Source of the DNA: Hyphomicrobiales bacterium
GTDB taxonomy: Bacteria > Pseudomonadota > Alphaproteobacteria > Rhizobiales > Rhizobiaceae
Length of the DNA stretch: 64,000 nt
Assembly: GCA_900472675.1 (NCBI GenBank)
Contig: UCJA01000005.1
Span: 126,848 to 190,847, forward strand
Reading direction: 5' to 3'
This document shows positions 16,755-28,583 of the stretch, piece by piece. Position 1 is the stretch's first letter. Each line of letters opens with the position of its first letter. Made by a program: the position numbers and the translations under genes. The notes under the pieces were generated by a model that was given only the letters and a program-made list of their open reading frames with translations, made no database searches and had not been told where the DNA came from.

Positions 16755-17960
16755 CTATCCTTGCGCCACCGAAAGGTGCACGCCCTTGTGCTTCAGCCAG
16801 TCCTCGACGATGACCGAAATATTGACCAGACCTTCCAGGTGCATGCCGGGCGCGCTGACCGAAGGCGGGTCCCGCTTCAATAGGTCCTTGATCGCCTGGG
16901 AGAACTTGGCGCTATCGCAACTGTCCTCGGCGGCCAGCATGCTCACGAGGCCCAGTTCCTCGGCCCGGGTCGCACGGATCAGCTGTTCCTCGCGTGGCTG
17001 CGTGCGCGGCACGATCAGCGCCGGCTTGTCGAACGAGAGGATCTCGCAATAGGTATTGTAGCCGCCCATGGCGATCACCGCCTTGGCGCCGGCAATCCGG
17101 TCTTCCATGCGGTTGTCGAACTCCAGCACCTCCAGATGCGGATGTCCCTTGCAGGCATCGGTAAAGGTGGCCCGCTGCTCGGCCGGCATGTAGGGGCCAA
17201 GCACGATCACCGCCTTGTGGGTCAGGTTCGGATCGTCGGCATAGGCGGCGATCACGTCGCGCACCAGGTCGGCCCCGTCGCCGCCGCCGCCGGTGGTCAC
17301 CAGGATATAGTCTTCCTCGTCCGGATGGTCGGCCTGCGATTCCAGCGATGCCTTGCGCTGCAGGAAGCCCACGAACTTCATCTTGGAGCGCACCGCCGGT
17401 GGCACCTCCATCTCGCTCAAGGGATCGTAGAAATCGGGCGGGCCATAGACCCAGATGTCGTCGTACAGCTGGCCGATCTTGCGCAGCACGTCGTTGCGCT
17501 GCCACTCCGCCTCCAAGAGGTGCGGTGCATCCATCACGTCGCGCAGGCCAAGCACGCAGGTCGTCCCGCGGGTCTTCAGGTAAGCAAGCGTGTCTTCCAC
17601 CTCGCCGCGAAGCCCCAGCGGTTCCTTGTCTATGATGAAGATGTCCGGCTCGAAGCTTTCCGCCGTGTGGCGAATGATCGACTGGCGCATCTTCATCGTC
17701 TCGTGGAGATCCATGTGCTGGTCCATCGAGGTGTATTCGCCGTTGCGCAGCTTGATCACGCTCGGGATCTTCACGAAATCCACGCGCGTCCGGTAATCGA
17801 AGGCGCCGGCGATGGTCGCGCCGGAAATGATCAGCACGTTGACGCCGCGATAGTTCTCCACCAGCGAATGGGCGATGGTGCGGCAGCGGCGGAGATGTCC
17901 AAGCCCGAAGGTGTCGTGGCTGTACATGAGGACGCGAGCGTTCCCGAGATGTCTCGACAT
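16755..17960 (-). CDS. Glycosyltransferase, MurG/GT28-like (copy 2)
   Basis: 401 residues. It opens ARVLMYSHDTFGLGHLRRCRTIAHSL, with the GLGHLRR loop matching GIGHLVR of the gene at 14323. It contains VTTGGGGDGADLVRDV and a C-terminal MGGYNTYCEILSFDKPALIVPR donor-site segment (AMGGYNTYCE), followed by PREEQLIRA. Function is sugar transfer with unknown donor. It begins 58 bases after the permease gene upstream, so it is probably read from the importer promoter. Confidence 0.85.
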   Translation of the reverse strand: MSRHLGNARVLMYSHDTFGLGHLRRCRTIAHSLVENYRGVNVLIISGATIAGAFDYRTRVDFVKIPSVIKLRNGEYTSMDQHMDLHETMKMRQSIIRHTAESFEPDIFIIDKEPLGLRGEVEDTLAYLKTRGTTCVLGLRDVMDAPHLLEAEWQRNDVLRKIGQLYDDIWVYGPPDFYDPLSEMEVPPAVRSKMKFVGFLQRKASLESQADHPDEEDYILVTTGGGGDGADLVRDVIAAYADDPNLTHKAVIVLGPYMPAEQRATFTDACKGHPHLEVLEFDNRMEDRIAGAKAVIAMGGYNTYCEILSFDKPALIVPRTQPREEQLIRATRAEELGLVSMLAAEDSCDSAKFSQAIKDLLKRDPPSVSAPGMHLEGLVNISVIVEDWLKHKGVHLSVAQG

Positions 17961-18018
17961 GTCCTACTGTCTCCTACCAGGTCGAAACGCCGGACTGCGG
18001 GTCCCGCGTGACCCGGTC

Positions 18019-19191
18019 CTATTTGTACGGATCGGCTGCATCTCTAAGACCATCGCCAAGGAAATTGAAAGCCAGGATCACGAAAATAACTGGCACGACC
18101 GGAAGCAGCAGCCAAGGATAAAGTGCAAGAATACTGACGCTGCGCGCTTCCGTCAGAAGAACTCCCCAACTCGTGATCGGCGGTCTGAGGCCAAGCCCGA
18201 GGAAGCTGAGCGTCGTTTCGCCAAGGATCATGCCGGGGATCGTCAGCGTTGCGCTGGCGATCAGATGCGACATGAAGCCCGGCACAAGATGCCGGCGGAT
18301 GATGCGCGCGCTGCCGGCGCCCATCAGCTGCGCGGCAAGCACGTAATCTTCTTCGCGCAACGCCAAAAGCTTGGATCGCACCGCCCGCGCAAGCCCCGTC
18401 CAGTCGAGAAGGCCAAGGATGAAGGTGATGCCGAGGTAGATCAGCAGCGGGCTCCAGTCGGCCGGCATGATGGCGGCGAGCGCCAGCCACAGCGGAATGC
18501 TGGGGATCGACTGCAGCACCTCGATCACGCGCTGCACGACGAGGTCGAACCAGCCGCCCCAGTAGCCGGCGATGCCGCCGATCACGATGCCGAGAATGAA
18601 GCTCGTCGCGACCCCCAAAAGCCCGATCGTCAGCGAGATGCGCGCGCCGTAAAGGATGCGCGACAGCACGTCCCGGCCCAGCCGGTCGGTGCCGAGGAAG
18701 TAGAACTGGCCGTTTTCGGCTGGGCACACCAGGTGGAAGCGGCTCTCCACCAGCCCCCAGAACTTGTAGGGCTCGCCCTGGCAGAAGAACCGCAGCTTCT
18801 GCACGTCGGATGTGTCGTCCGTGTAGACGCGCCGCAGGTTGACCATGTCGACCGTCATCTTGCGCCCGTAGACGAAGGGGCCGACGAACTCGCCGTCGTT
18901 GTAGAGATGCACGCTCTGCGGCGGCGCGTAGATGAAATCGACGTTACGGGTGCCGACCTTGTAGGGCGCCAGCACCTCGACCACGATGATCATCAGATAG
19001 GCGATCAACAACAGGATGCCGGAAAGCAGTGCTATCCGGTGCTTGCTGAAGCGCAGCCAGACCATCCGCAGCTGCGAAGCCTCGGTGATCCCCGACCCGC
19101 CGATCGAGCCGTTTTCATGCGCATAGGGGTCGAATTCGCCCGGACGGACGTAATGGGGAAGATCCGGCGCTGTTTCCACTGTTGCTGTCAC
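18019..19191 (-). CDS. Oligopeptide-type ABC importer permease (OppC-like)
   Basis: 390 residues, longer than the usual 290-340. After a first membrane helix (about 53-73) there is an unusually large periplasmic loop to about residue 165 with two Cys. Then come FLGTDRLGRDVLSRILYGARISL and five helices with the EAA loop AAQLMGAGSARIIRRHLVPG. The length and loop recall YejE. It is the second permease of the importer encoded by 18019-23972. Its start overlaps the OppB-like stop (ATGA). Confidence 0.92.
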   Translation of the reverse strand: MTATVETAPDLPHYVRPGEFDPYAHENGSIGGSGITEASQLRMVWLRFSKHRIALLSGILLLIAYLMIIVVEVLAPYKVGTRNVDFIYAPPQSVHLYNDGEFVGPFVYGRKMTVDMVNLRRVYTDDTSDVQKLRFFCQGEPYKFWGLVESRFHLVCPAENGQFYFLGTDRLGRDVLSRILYGARISLTIGLLGVATSFILGIVIGGIAGYWGGWFDLVVQRVIEVLQSIPSIPLWLALAAIMPADWSPLLIYLGITFILGLLDWTGLARAVRSKLLALREEDYVLAAQLMGAGSARIIRRHLVPGFMSHLIASATLTIPGMILGETTLSFLGLGLRPPITSWGVLLTEARSVSILALYPWLLLPVVPVIFVILAFNFLGDGLRDAADPYK

Positions 19192-20186
19192 CTGGTCCTC
19201 CCGCCACGCAGCCTGATCCGCGGATCAAAGAGGGCAAGCGCAATATCCGAAATCAGCACGCCGATCACCGTGAGGAAGCTCAGGAACATCAGGAAGGAAC
19301 CGGCAAGATACATGTCCTGGCTCTGCAGGGCGCGGATCAGCATCGGCCCGGTGGTTTCCAGCGACAGCACGACGGCGGTGATCTCGGCACCGGAAATCAC
19401 CGCCGGCAGGATTGAGCCGATATCCGAGATGAAGAAGTTGAGCGACATCCGCAGCGGGTATTTGACGAGCACCCGGAAAGGGTGAAGCCCCTTGGCACGC
19501 GCCGTCATCACATATTGCTTGTTGAGCTCGTCAAGCAGGTTTGCCCGCAGCCGCCGCACCATGCCGGCCGTGCCGGCGGTGCCGATGATGATGACCGGGA
19601 TCCAGATATGCTCAAGGATCGACATGAACTTCGCCGAGCTCATCGGCTCGGCCAGGTATTTCTGGTCCATCAGGTGGCCGATCGACGTGCCGAACCAGAT
19701 GTTGGCGAAATACATGAGGATCAGCGCAAAAATGAAGTTGGGCACCGCAAGGCCGACGAGTCCGAGCAGCGTCAGCCCGTAGTCGCCCCAGCTATACTGG
19801 TGCGTCGCGGAATAGACGCCGATCGGGAAGGCGAGAAGCCAGGTGACGATGATGGTGACGGTCGAGACGAGAATGGTCAGCCAGACCCGGTCTCCCACCA
19901 CCTCCGTCACCGGCATGCGGTATTCGAACGAATAGCCGAAATCGCCCTGCACCATGCCGGCGACCCAGTTCAGGTAGCGGATCGGCTCCGGCTGGTCGAA
20001 GCCGTAGCGGGCGCGCAGCTCCTCGATTTCCTGCAGGTCGGCCTTTTCGCCGATCGCCTTCAGCTGCTCCACATAGCTTTCGAAATAATCGCCGGGCGGC
20101 AGCTCGATGATCGTAAAGATCAGCATCGAGATCAGCACCAGCGTCGGAACCATCACCATGATGCGCCAGAGGATGTAGCGGATCAT
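19188..20186 (-). CDS. Oligopeptide-type ABC importer permease (OppB-like)
   Basis: 332 residues with the classic N terminus MIRYILWRIMVMVPTLVLIS, the long periplasmic segment ending in LNWVAGMVQGDFGYSFEY, and an EAA loop MTARAKGLHPFRVLVKYPLR. Six membrane spans are visible. It forms the inner-membrane channel with the OppC-like protein. The gene starts two bases after the TGA of the binding-protein gene. Confidence 0.93.
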   Translation of the reverse strand: MIRYILWRIMVMVPTLVLISMLIFTIIELPPGDYFESYVEQLKAIGEKADLQEIEELRARYGFDQPEPIRYLNWVAGMVQGDFGYSFEYRMPVTEVVGDRVWLTILVSTVTIIVTWLLAFPIGVYSATHQYSWGDYGLTLLGLVGLAVPNFIFALILMYFANIWFGTSIGHLMDQKYLAEPMSSAKFMSILEHIWIPVIIIGTAGTAGMVRRLRANLLDELNKQYVMTARAKGLHPFRVLVKYPLRMSLNFFISDIGSILPAVISGAEITAVVLSLETTGPMLIRALQSQDMYLAGSFLMFLSFLTVIGVLISDIALALFDPRIRLRGGRTR

Positions 20187-20187
20187 C

Positions 20188-22085
20188 TCAGCGTCCCTCC
20201 TCGTACCAGAACGTATCGGGCAGGTAGACGCCGAGATAGGCGGTCGGGTCGAAACCGTAGAGTGCCTCGTCCGGCATGTTCTTCAGCCGGTTGGCACGCA
20301 CCACCGGCTGCAGCGTCGAGTTGACGATCCCGATGGTGAACACCTGGTCGGTATAGAGCGACAGCATCCGGTGCCAGATTTCGGCGCGACTGGCCTCGTC
20401 CAGCGAATTGCGCCAGTCTTTCATCAGGTCGAGCAGCTGCTGCGCTTCGGCAAGATCCGGGGGATGGCCGTCGGTTCCTGCCGACAGCACATGCAGCCCC
20501 CACAGCGGCCACTGCATCTGGTCGTCGCTGGTCGGCGCCAGCTCCTTGGGCGACATGTCCGCGGTCGGAACCCCGTTATCGAGGCCGACGCCGACCGAAA
20601 ACAGCGCATCGCCGCCCTTGACCCGTCGGCGCAGAAGCTCCCGCTGCGCCACATGCACGAAAACCTTGATGCCCACCTGCGCCCAGTGGTCCGTCACCAG
20701 TTCCATCACGTCCGTCTCGAAACTGTATTCGCCGGTGATCTCCATGATGATCGTCGCCGGACGTCCGTCCGGTAGCCGCCGCAGCCCCGTTGCCTCGTCC
20801 ATCGGCATCCCGGCCTCATCGAGCAGGGCATTGGCGCGGGCGGGATCGAAGCCGGCCCAGGCGTCGCGGTATTCCTGCTTGAACAGCGGGCTTTCCGGCA
20901 GCACCGAATTGGCGCTCTCCTTGGCCAGGCCGTAGAACACCGCCTTGTTGATCTCCCCCCGGTTGATGGCGAGCGACAGCGCCCGCCGCACCCGCACGTC
21001 CTGGAACAGCTTGCGCCACACCTCGTCCTTGCAGTTGAGGTTGGGGTTGAGCGCCATCCGCGACCCTTGCGTCCGCTTCCACAGCTTGACGCTGATCGGA
21101 TACCGCTGCTCGGCGTTCTTTAGATAGGTGTAGTCGGCAAAGTCGAGGTTGGTGAGCTGCAGATCGCTTTCCCCGGTGCCGGTCTTGGCGGAAATCAGCT
21201 CGGCCGAACTCACGCCCAGCACGAAGCGGTCGAGGTAGGGCAGCTGCCGGCCCTGCTCGTCGACCCGGTGGTAATAGGGGTTGCGGTCGAAGATGAACTG
21301 TTCCGCCGGCGGCTGCGTCCGGTTGCGCCAGGCATCCAGCGTCGGCAGGTCCGGGTTCTCGGGCCGCACGGTGCGCGACACCGTCTGGTGCAGCGCTGCC
21401 CAGTCCTGCACCCGGTATTTGGCGATATACTGGTCGAGCAGTTCCTTGGTCTGGTACTTGGAATGGAACTGCTTGAGATAGGCCGAGGGAAACATCAGCC
21501 GGGTCGGCGAGGGCGAGGCCTGGTCGGCCAGGAAGTCCGGATTGGGCTCGTCCCAGCTGTAGCGCACGGTCAGCGCATCGATCACCTCGAAGCGCGGCGG
21601 CTTGCCGTTGATCAAGAGCGTCGCCGGCGGACCCCCGCGGGCCAGCGCCTTGACGTGGAACACGTCCTCCCAGACGTAGCGGAAGTCTTCGGTCGTGAAC
21701 GGGTTGCCGTCCGACCAGCGGTGCCCTTCGCGAAGGTGGAAGGTAAACACCCGCTCGTCCTCTACCTCGAAGGCTTCGAGAACGTCGGGCTCCAGTTCCA
21801 GGTGGCGGTTGTAGCCGATCAGCCGGCTGTAGGAAAACACCGGCATGTAGCGGATGTCGCGCTGCCCGCCGATCAGCATCCGCACCGTGCCGCCGAACTT
21901 GCCCGGCTCCAGCCCCTGTTCGGAAAGCTTGAGAACGCGCGGCACCTTGGGCAGCCGCTCCTCGACCGGCGGCAGTGGTGCCGTCGGCGATATCGTCTCC
22001 ACAAAGGCCGATTGGCTGTAGGCCGCAAAGGACGGACGGGCCGCCAGCGTTCCCGCCATCAGCGCAAGCACCTGCCGACGCGAGA

Positions 22086-22089
<4 letters not shown>
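20188..22089 (-). CDS. ABC importer substrate-binding protein (SBP family 5)
   Basis: 633 residues with a twin-arginine-like signal (SRRQVLALMAGTLAARPSFA). The mature part has family-5 signatures: FTFHLREGHRWSDGNPFTTED, a central EVWRKLFQDVRVRRALSLAIN helix and LPDGRPATI. Family 5 proteins bind peptides, opines, glycosides or related compounds. The large size fits YejA-like or saccharide-binding members rather than dipeptide binders. The ligand cannot be read from sequence. The ATGA overlap with the ATPase gene means coupled expression. Confidence 0.92.
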
Positions 22090-23972
<1,883 letters not shown>

Positions 23973-24187
23973 ACGCAGTCATTCCAGCTTTGCGGTGGAA
24001 AAGAGATAAGGAGAAACATCGATAGGACCATACCGTAGCCCAGCCCTTGTGACCTGTCCACGCACAACAGAAGCGAGTTCTGTGGGCGCCTGCCGATCTA
24101 CCTTCGCGATCATTGCAGAGGCATGACATTTCATGTCTAACCGCTTGAATAGTTCGGCCGAATGGGCCGTTTGGCGAGGAACGAACA

Positions 24188-25171
24188 TTGGCGTCGATTG
24201 CAGTCACCAGGCAAGCCTATCGGGAGCAACTCGCCGCCGCGCGCAAGCTGATCGAGGCGGGACAGCTGGACGAAGCGCGCGAGGCGCTCGATGCGCTGAC
24301 GGAAGACGATGCGCTGATGGGAAGCGACATGCTCGGCCAGCACACGGTGCTCGGCGTGCCGCGCCGTCTGCATTCGGCCTATCTGAAGCTCGCCAAGGCC
24401 GAAGACGACCCGGTTGCCCGCATCGGCCTGCAGCATGGCCTGGTGCCGGATCCGGCGCTTCTGGAGCCGTTTGGCCGTTTCGACCTCGCCGACACCAGGC
24501 GCATGACCGAGCTTGGACGCATGGCCGTGCCCCGCGTCATCCACCAGATCTGGCTCGGCAGTCTCGACCTGCCGCCCTCCACCGCGCGCTGGGCCGTGCA
24601 TGCGGAGCGCACCGGCTTTGAATATCGCCTCTGGCGGGAGGCGGATCTGGAGGCACTCGGCATTCTCGATCACGCGAGCTACCGGCAGATGCTGGAGGAG
24701 GGCGATTATCCCGGCGCCGTGGATGTCGCCCGCTATCTGGTGCTGCATGCACTGGGCGGCATCTACATCGATTGCGACTGGTATCCCACCCGCGATGACC
24801 TCGGCTTTGCCGATCTCCTTCCGCTGGTCGGCTTCACGGCGCTTGCCGAAGACACGCCGCGCGACACCGGCCGCGGCTCGCTGCTGCTCACCAATTCGCT
24901 GCTGGCGTCACCCGCGGGACATCCGGTCTTCGCACGGCTTCTGGAGGTCATGCCGCAGGTCATGGGCGTGCTCCCCGGGGCGCCCGCCTGGTGGTCGACG
25001 GGACCGCTGATCCTGACCGTGCTTGCCCGCAGCACCAGCGTCTGCGTGGCCGATGCGGACCTCGTCGCCGGCAACCTGCCACGCCGCGCACCCTTCACCG
25101 ATGTCGAAGCCGCCTGCAGCGAGGCGCTTTCGCAAGGCCACGGCCTGCTGCTCGGCTGGAAGTCCTGGTAG
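24188..25171 (+). CDS. GT32-like glycosyltransferase with DxD sugar-binding motif
   Basis: 327 residues. VPRVIHQIWLGSLDLPPST is the Och1/GT32 opening. The segment DVARYLVLHALGGIYIDCDWYP holds the DxD metal/sugar-nucleotide motif (D195-C-D197). About 110 N-terminal residues are helical and unlike the family core. The start is TTG 24188, with AGGA at 24177-24180; the next ATG is 40 codons in and would remove conserved structure. It is read divergently from the importer and lies beside the deacetylase gene. It probably decorates a surface glycan. Confidence 0.82.
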   Translation: MASIAVTRQAYREQLAAARKLIEAGQLDEAREALDALTEDDALMGSDMLGQHTVLGVPRRLHSAYLKLAKAEDDPVARIGLQHGLVPDPALLEPFGRFDLADTRRMTELGRMAVPRVIHQIWLGSLDLPPSTARWAVHAERTGFEYRLWREADLEALGILDHASYRQMLEEGDYPGAVDVARYLVLHALGGIYIDCDWYPTRDDLGFADLLPLVGFTALAEDTPRDTGRGSLLLTNSLLASPAGHPVFARLLEVMPQVMGVLPGAPAWWSTGPLILTVLARSTSVCVADADLVAGNLPRRAPFTDVEAACSEALSQGHGLLLGWKSW

Positions 25172-25175
25172 GGGT

Positions 25176-25901
25176 CTAGACCGCGCCCCGGGCACTGACC
25201 CAGCGGCATGAGGCATGGCCAGATGTGGCCGCCATCAGCGCCTGAAGGAAGGCCCAGGCATTGTCGTCATGCACCAGATGGTGGGTCAGGATGCCGATCG
25301 TCTTCGGCCGGCCCTGTTCGTCCAGAAGCTTCGCAAGCTCGGCAAACAGCTCCTCCGGATCGCGCCCGCCGCGCACCCCGTGCCAGTTCATGATGTCGAG
25401 ATGGCTGTTAAGCAGCGGCGGCACCGCGTCCTTTTCCGGCCCGAACACCGACAGCGACCGGAAGCCGAGCGCGGGCAGGGCCTCGATGACCTCAGGCGCG
25501 ATGCGGTTCCACGGCGGCACCAGCATGGGAATGAACTGCTGCGGATAGAGACCGGAGAGTTTGTCGAAGCCCGCCTTCAGTTCCTGAGCGGTCTCGGCCA
25601 GTGGCCGGTGCGATCCGAGCTCCTGCTTCTTCCCGCTCGTCCCCGCATGGTTGGCATGCGACCAGCCGTGCACCGCGACCGCTACGTTATCGCGTGCCTG
25701 AAGTGCGGTGGCGAGCGGCTCGCCCGTGTCGCGCGGGATCACTGCCAGCGTCAACGGCACGGAATGGTCGGCGCAAAGATCGAGAAGCCGCTTAAGCGCC
25801 ACTGTCGGCACAACGGCATCGTCGTCCCGCAGCCAGAACTGTACATGCTCGCCCTTGGCCGTTAGGCGCTCCAGCGTTTGCGTGAAAGCCACCTGGCTCA
25901 T
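25176..25901 (-). CDS. Polysaccharide-deacetylase-like (NodB-fold) protein
   Basis: 241 residues. FWLRDDDAVVP (22-32) stands where TFDDG is usual. HGWSHANH (78-85) supplies the H-x3-H metal pair, and PMLVPPWNRI the later conserved loop. The fold assignment is firm, but the altered first motif leaves the substrate open; family members remove acetyl groups from N-acetylhexosamine polymers. It has no signal peptide, so action on a cytoplasmic lipid-linked intermediate is more likely. It overlaps the GT4 gene upstream by four bases. Confidence 0.8.
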   Translation of the reverse strand: MSQVAFTQTLERLTAKGEHVQFWLRDDDAVVPTVALKRLLDLCADHSVPLTLAVIPRDTGEPLATALQARDNVAVAVHGWSHANHAGTSGKKQELGSHRPLAETAQELKAGFDKLSGLYPQQFIPMLVPPWNRIAPEVIEALPALGFRSLSVFGPEKDAVPPLLNSHLDIMNWHGVRGGRDPEELFAELAKLLDEQGRPKTIGILTHHLVHDDNAWAFLQALMAATSGHASCRWVSARGAV

Positions 25902-26989
25902 GCCCTGTCTCCTGTGCAGGCCCGGACGATCCCGTCGAGCCGTTCTGCCATGATGTCCATGCTGCGCTCGCCGGTGACAAACGACCTTGCCCCCGCCGCC
26001 AGCCGCTGCCGCTTGTCGTGGTCGGTTAGAAGCAGCGCGATCGCCCCCGCATAGGCCGCGATGTCGCCCGGAGGGGTCAGCAGGCCGCTGCGGCCATCCG
26101 CCACCGCCTCCGGCACGCCGGCCACCGCTTGCGCCACCACCGGCACGCCGGCTGCCTGCGCCTCAAGATAGGCAAGCCCATAGGCTTCTCCATGCCCCGG
26201 CCAGAGGTAAATCGCCGCCTGCGACAAAAGCTCGGCAATCTCGTTCTGGCTCTTCTGCCCGTGCCAGACGATGCGCCCCTCGGGAATGCCCGCAAACAGC
26301 GCCTCGACCTCGCGCCGCGCCGGTCCATCACCGACCACGTCGAGCGTAAAGGGCAGGTGGGTGATAAGCCTCAGCGACTCCGCCAGCGCCCTGTAGCTGC
26401 TCAGCTTGTCGCCTGGCCGCATCATCGCAACCGTGATCAGCCGGTGGGGAAGGGGATCGGGCGCCCGCTCCAGATAGGGCTTTGCATCGATGAAGGGCGG
26501 AATGACCGCCAGCCGCGCATCCGGCGCTACTTGTTCCAGACCCGCCCGGTCGCGCGCCGTCAGGCAGATATTGGCCGCCGCCAGCCGCACGCCGTCCAGC
26601 ACGCGCGCCTGCGCCTCAACCCACTGGCCGATGTTGCGGCGGCGTGAATAGGAAGTCTCGACCGTGATGTAGGGAATGCCGAACCGCCGGCAGAGCTGAG
26701 GCCCGATCAGGTCCGGCGCCTTGTAATAGGGATGGTAGCAGACCCAGAGGTCCGGCCGATCCGTGGTTTCCCAAAGCTCCGAAAGCCGGTCGATCTCCGC
26801 TTGCGCCTGCGCGTCGCGTTCCTCGGTCAAACTGTCGGAGGCGGGCAGGAAGGAACGGAACTCGGAGGCCGCCGCCACCCGGTGCCCGGCAAGTTGAAGT
26901 GCGGCCATCAGCTGGCGGGCCATCAGCCGGTCGCCGGACGGCACGGGGTGATGCGGCGATTTCAAAGGCGCGTAGAAGGCGATGTTCAT
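25898..26989 (-). CDS. Glycosyltransferase family 4
   Basis: 363 residues from ATG 26989 (MNIAFYAPLKSPHHPVPSGDR, an ordinary GT4 N terminus); the longer frame upstream overlaps the next promoter and is rejected. The donor domain has RLITVAMMRPGDKLSSYRALAE, VVGDGPARREVEALF and the acidic motif GHGEAYGLAYLEAQAAGVPVV. It forms a two-gene unit with the deacetylase-like gene, so glycosylation and deacetylation of the same intermediate is a reasonable inference. Confidence 0.9.
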   Translation of the reverse strand: MNIAFYAPLKSPHHPVPSGDRLMARQLMAALQLAGHRVAAASEFRSFLPASDSLTEERDAQAQAEIDRLSELWETTDRPDLWVCYHPYYKAPDLIGPQLCRRFGIPYITVETSYSRRRNIGQWVEAQARVLDGVRLAAANICLTARDRAGLEQVAPDARLAVIPPFIDAKPYLERAPDPLPHRLITVAMMRPGDKLSSYRALAESLRLITHLPFTLDVVGDGPARREVEALFAGIPEGRIVWHGQKSQNEIAELLSQAAIYLWPGHGEAYGLAYLEAQAAGVPVVAQAVAGVPEAVADGRSGLLTPPGDIAAYAGAIALLLTDHDKRQRLAAGARSFVTGERSMDIMAERLDGIVRACTGDRA

Positions 26990-27167
26990 GGCCCCGATAA
27001 GCCGCAAGCAGCACCCCTCTTGCAAGACCCGCACGAGCGAAAAGCGCAAGGCCTCGCCAAGTTTCCGCTCCTGCCGCGACAGGCCGTCCATGCCCGCACG
27101 TCTTGACAGAGCCTGCCATTCATCACACCTGAGGGCGTCATCAGACCCATCAGCGGAGTTCCCACCC

Positions 27168-28511
27168 TTGAGCGTGCAACAGGAAAAGGCGGCGCAGCTT
27201 CTCGCCGCCATCGAGGCGAAGCAGGCCCGCGTCGGCATCATCGGGCTTGGCTATGTGGGCCTGCCGCTGGCCATGACCGCCGCCCGCGCCGGCTTCACCG
27301 TTCTCGGCTTCGATATCGACCCGGGCAAGATGGCCGACATCGAGGCCGGCCGCAGCTATATCGACGCGGTGCCGCATGCGGTGCTGGCCGCCGAACACGC
27401 GGCCGGCCGCTTCTCCGCCACCACGGATTTCGCAAGGCTTGGCGAATGCGATGTGATCGCCATCTGCGTTCCGACCCCGCTCACCCGCCACCGCGAGCCG
27501 GATCTGTCCTATGTCAGCAACACCTGCCGGCAGATCCTCGGAACCCTGCGTCAGGGCCAGCTGATCGTGCTGGAATCGACCACCTATCCCGGCACCACCG
27601 AAGAGGTGATGAAGCCGATCCTCGAGGAAAGCGGCCTTGTCGGCGGCACCGATTTCTACCTCGGCTACTCGCCGGAGCGCGAGGACCCCGGCAACCGCGA
27701 TTTCGAGACCTCGACCATCCCGAAGATCGTCGCCGGTGATGGCGAGGCGGCAGCAGCCCTGGTCGCCGCCTTCTACGGCGCGGTGGTGAAGACCGTCGTG
27801 CCCGTCTCCAGCACCCGCACGGCCGAAGCGGTAAAACTCACCGAAAACGTCTTCCGGGCCGTCAACATCGCGCTCGTGAACGAGTTGAAGATCGTCTACG
27901 AAAAGATGGGCATCGACATCTGGGAAGTGGTCGCGGCGGCGAAGACCAAACCGTTCGGCTACATGCCCTTCTATCCGGGTCCCGGCCTTGGCGGCCACTG
28001 CATCCCGATCGATCCCTTCTATCTCACCTGGAAATCCCGCGAATATGACCAGCCGACCCGTTTCATCGAGTTGGCCGGAGAGATCAACACGGCCATGCCG
28101 CGCCATGTGGTGGACCGTCTGGCCGAAGCGCTCGACCGCTCGCTCGGCAAGGCGCTCAGCCGCTCGCGTGTCCTCATCCTCGGCCTCGCCTACAAGAAGA
28201 ACGTGCCCGATATCCGCGAAAGCCCCTCGCTGAAACTGATGGAACTGCTGATCGAGCGCGGCGCCGACGTTGCCTACCACGATCCCTTCATCGAGGAAGT
28301 GCCGCGCACCCGCGAATACGGCCACCTCAAAGGCCGCCGCTCGGTGCCCTTCACAGCGGAAGAACTCGCCGGCTTTGACGCCGCCATTGTCGCGACCGAT
28401 CACGACGGGGTGGATTACGCGAAAATTGCCGAGCTGGTGCCGCTGGTGATCGATACCCGCAACACCTACGGCTTCCGCGGCATTACCGCCGAAAACGTCG
28501 TCAAGGCCTGA
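27168..28511 (+). CDS. UDP-N-acetylhexosamine 6-dehydrogenase family (WbpA/TviB-like)
   Basis: 447 residues. It has a Rossmann motif GLGYVGLPLA (26-35), the FYPGPGLGGHCIPIDPFYL segment with catalytic Cys278, and a C-terminal UDP-binding domain starting ILGLAYKKNVPDIRESPS. The YPGPGLGGHCIPIDPFYLTW form is that of WbpA/TviB enzymes, which make UDP-N-acetylhexosaminuronic acids by two NAD-linked oxidations. UDP-glucose or UDP-ManNAc specificity is not excluded. TTG 27168 is preferred because GGAG (27155-27158) is nine bases upstream; GTG 27174 is an alternative. It supplies an acidic sugar to the neighbouring glycosyltransferases. Confidence 0.87.
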   Translation: MSVQQEKAAQLLAAIEAKQARVGIIGLGYVGLPLAMTAARAGFTVLGFDIDPGKMADIEAGRSYIDAVPHAVLAAEHAAGRFSATTDFARLGECDVIAICVPTPLTRHREPDLSYVSNTCRQILGTLRQGQLIVLESTTYPGTTEEVMKPILEESGLVGGTDFYLGYSPEREDPGNRDFETSTIPKIVAGDGEAAAALVAAFYGAVVKTVVPVSSTRTAEAVKLTENVFRAVNIALVNELKIVYEKMGIDIWEVVAAAKTKPFGYMPFYPGPGLGGHCIPIDPFYLTWKSREYDQPTRFIELAGEINTAMPRHVVDRLAEALDRSLGKALSRSRVLILGLAYKKNVPDIRESPSLKLMELLIERGADVAYHDPFIEEVPRTREYGHLKGRRSVPFTAEELAGFDAAIVATDHDGVDYAKIAELVPLVIDTRNTYGFRGITAENVVKA

Positions 28512-28583
28512 CGAACCACGGCCCGCCGCCCCCGACAAGAAACCCATTCGACGCCCCACCCGAAACAAGGACAGCACTTCATC

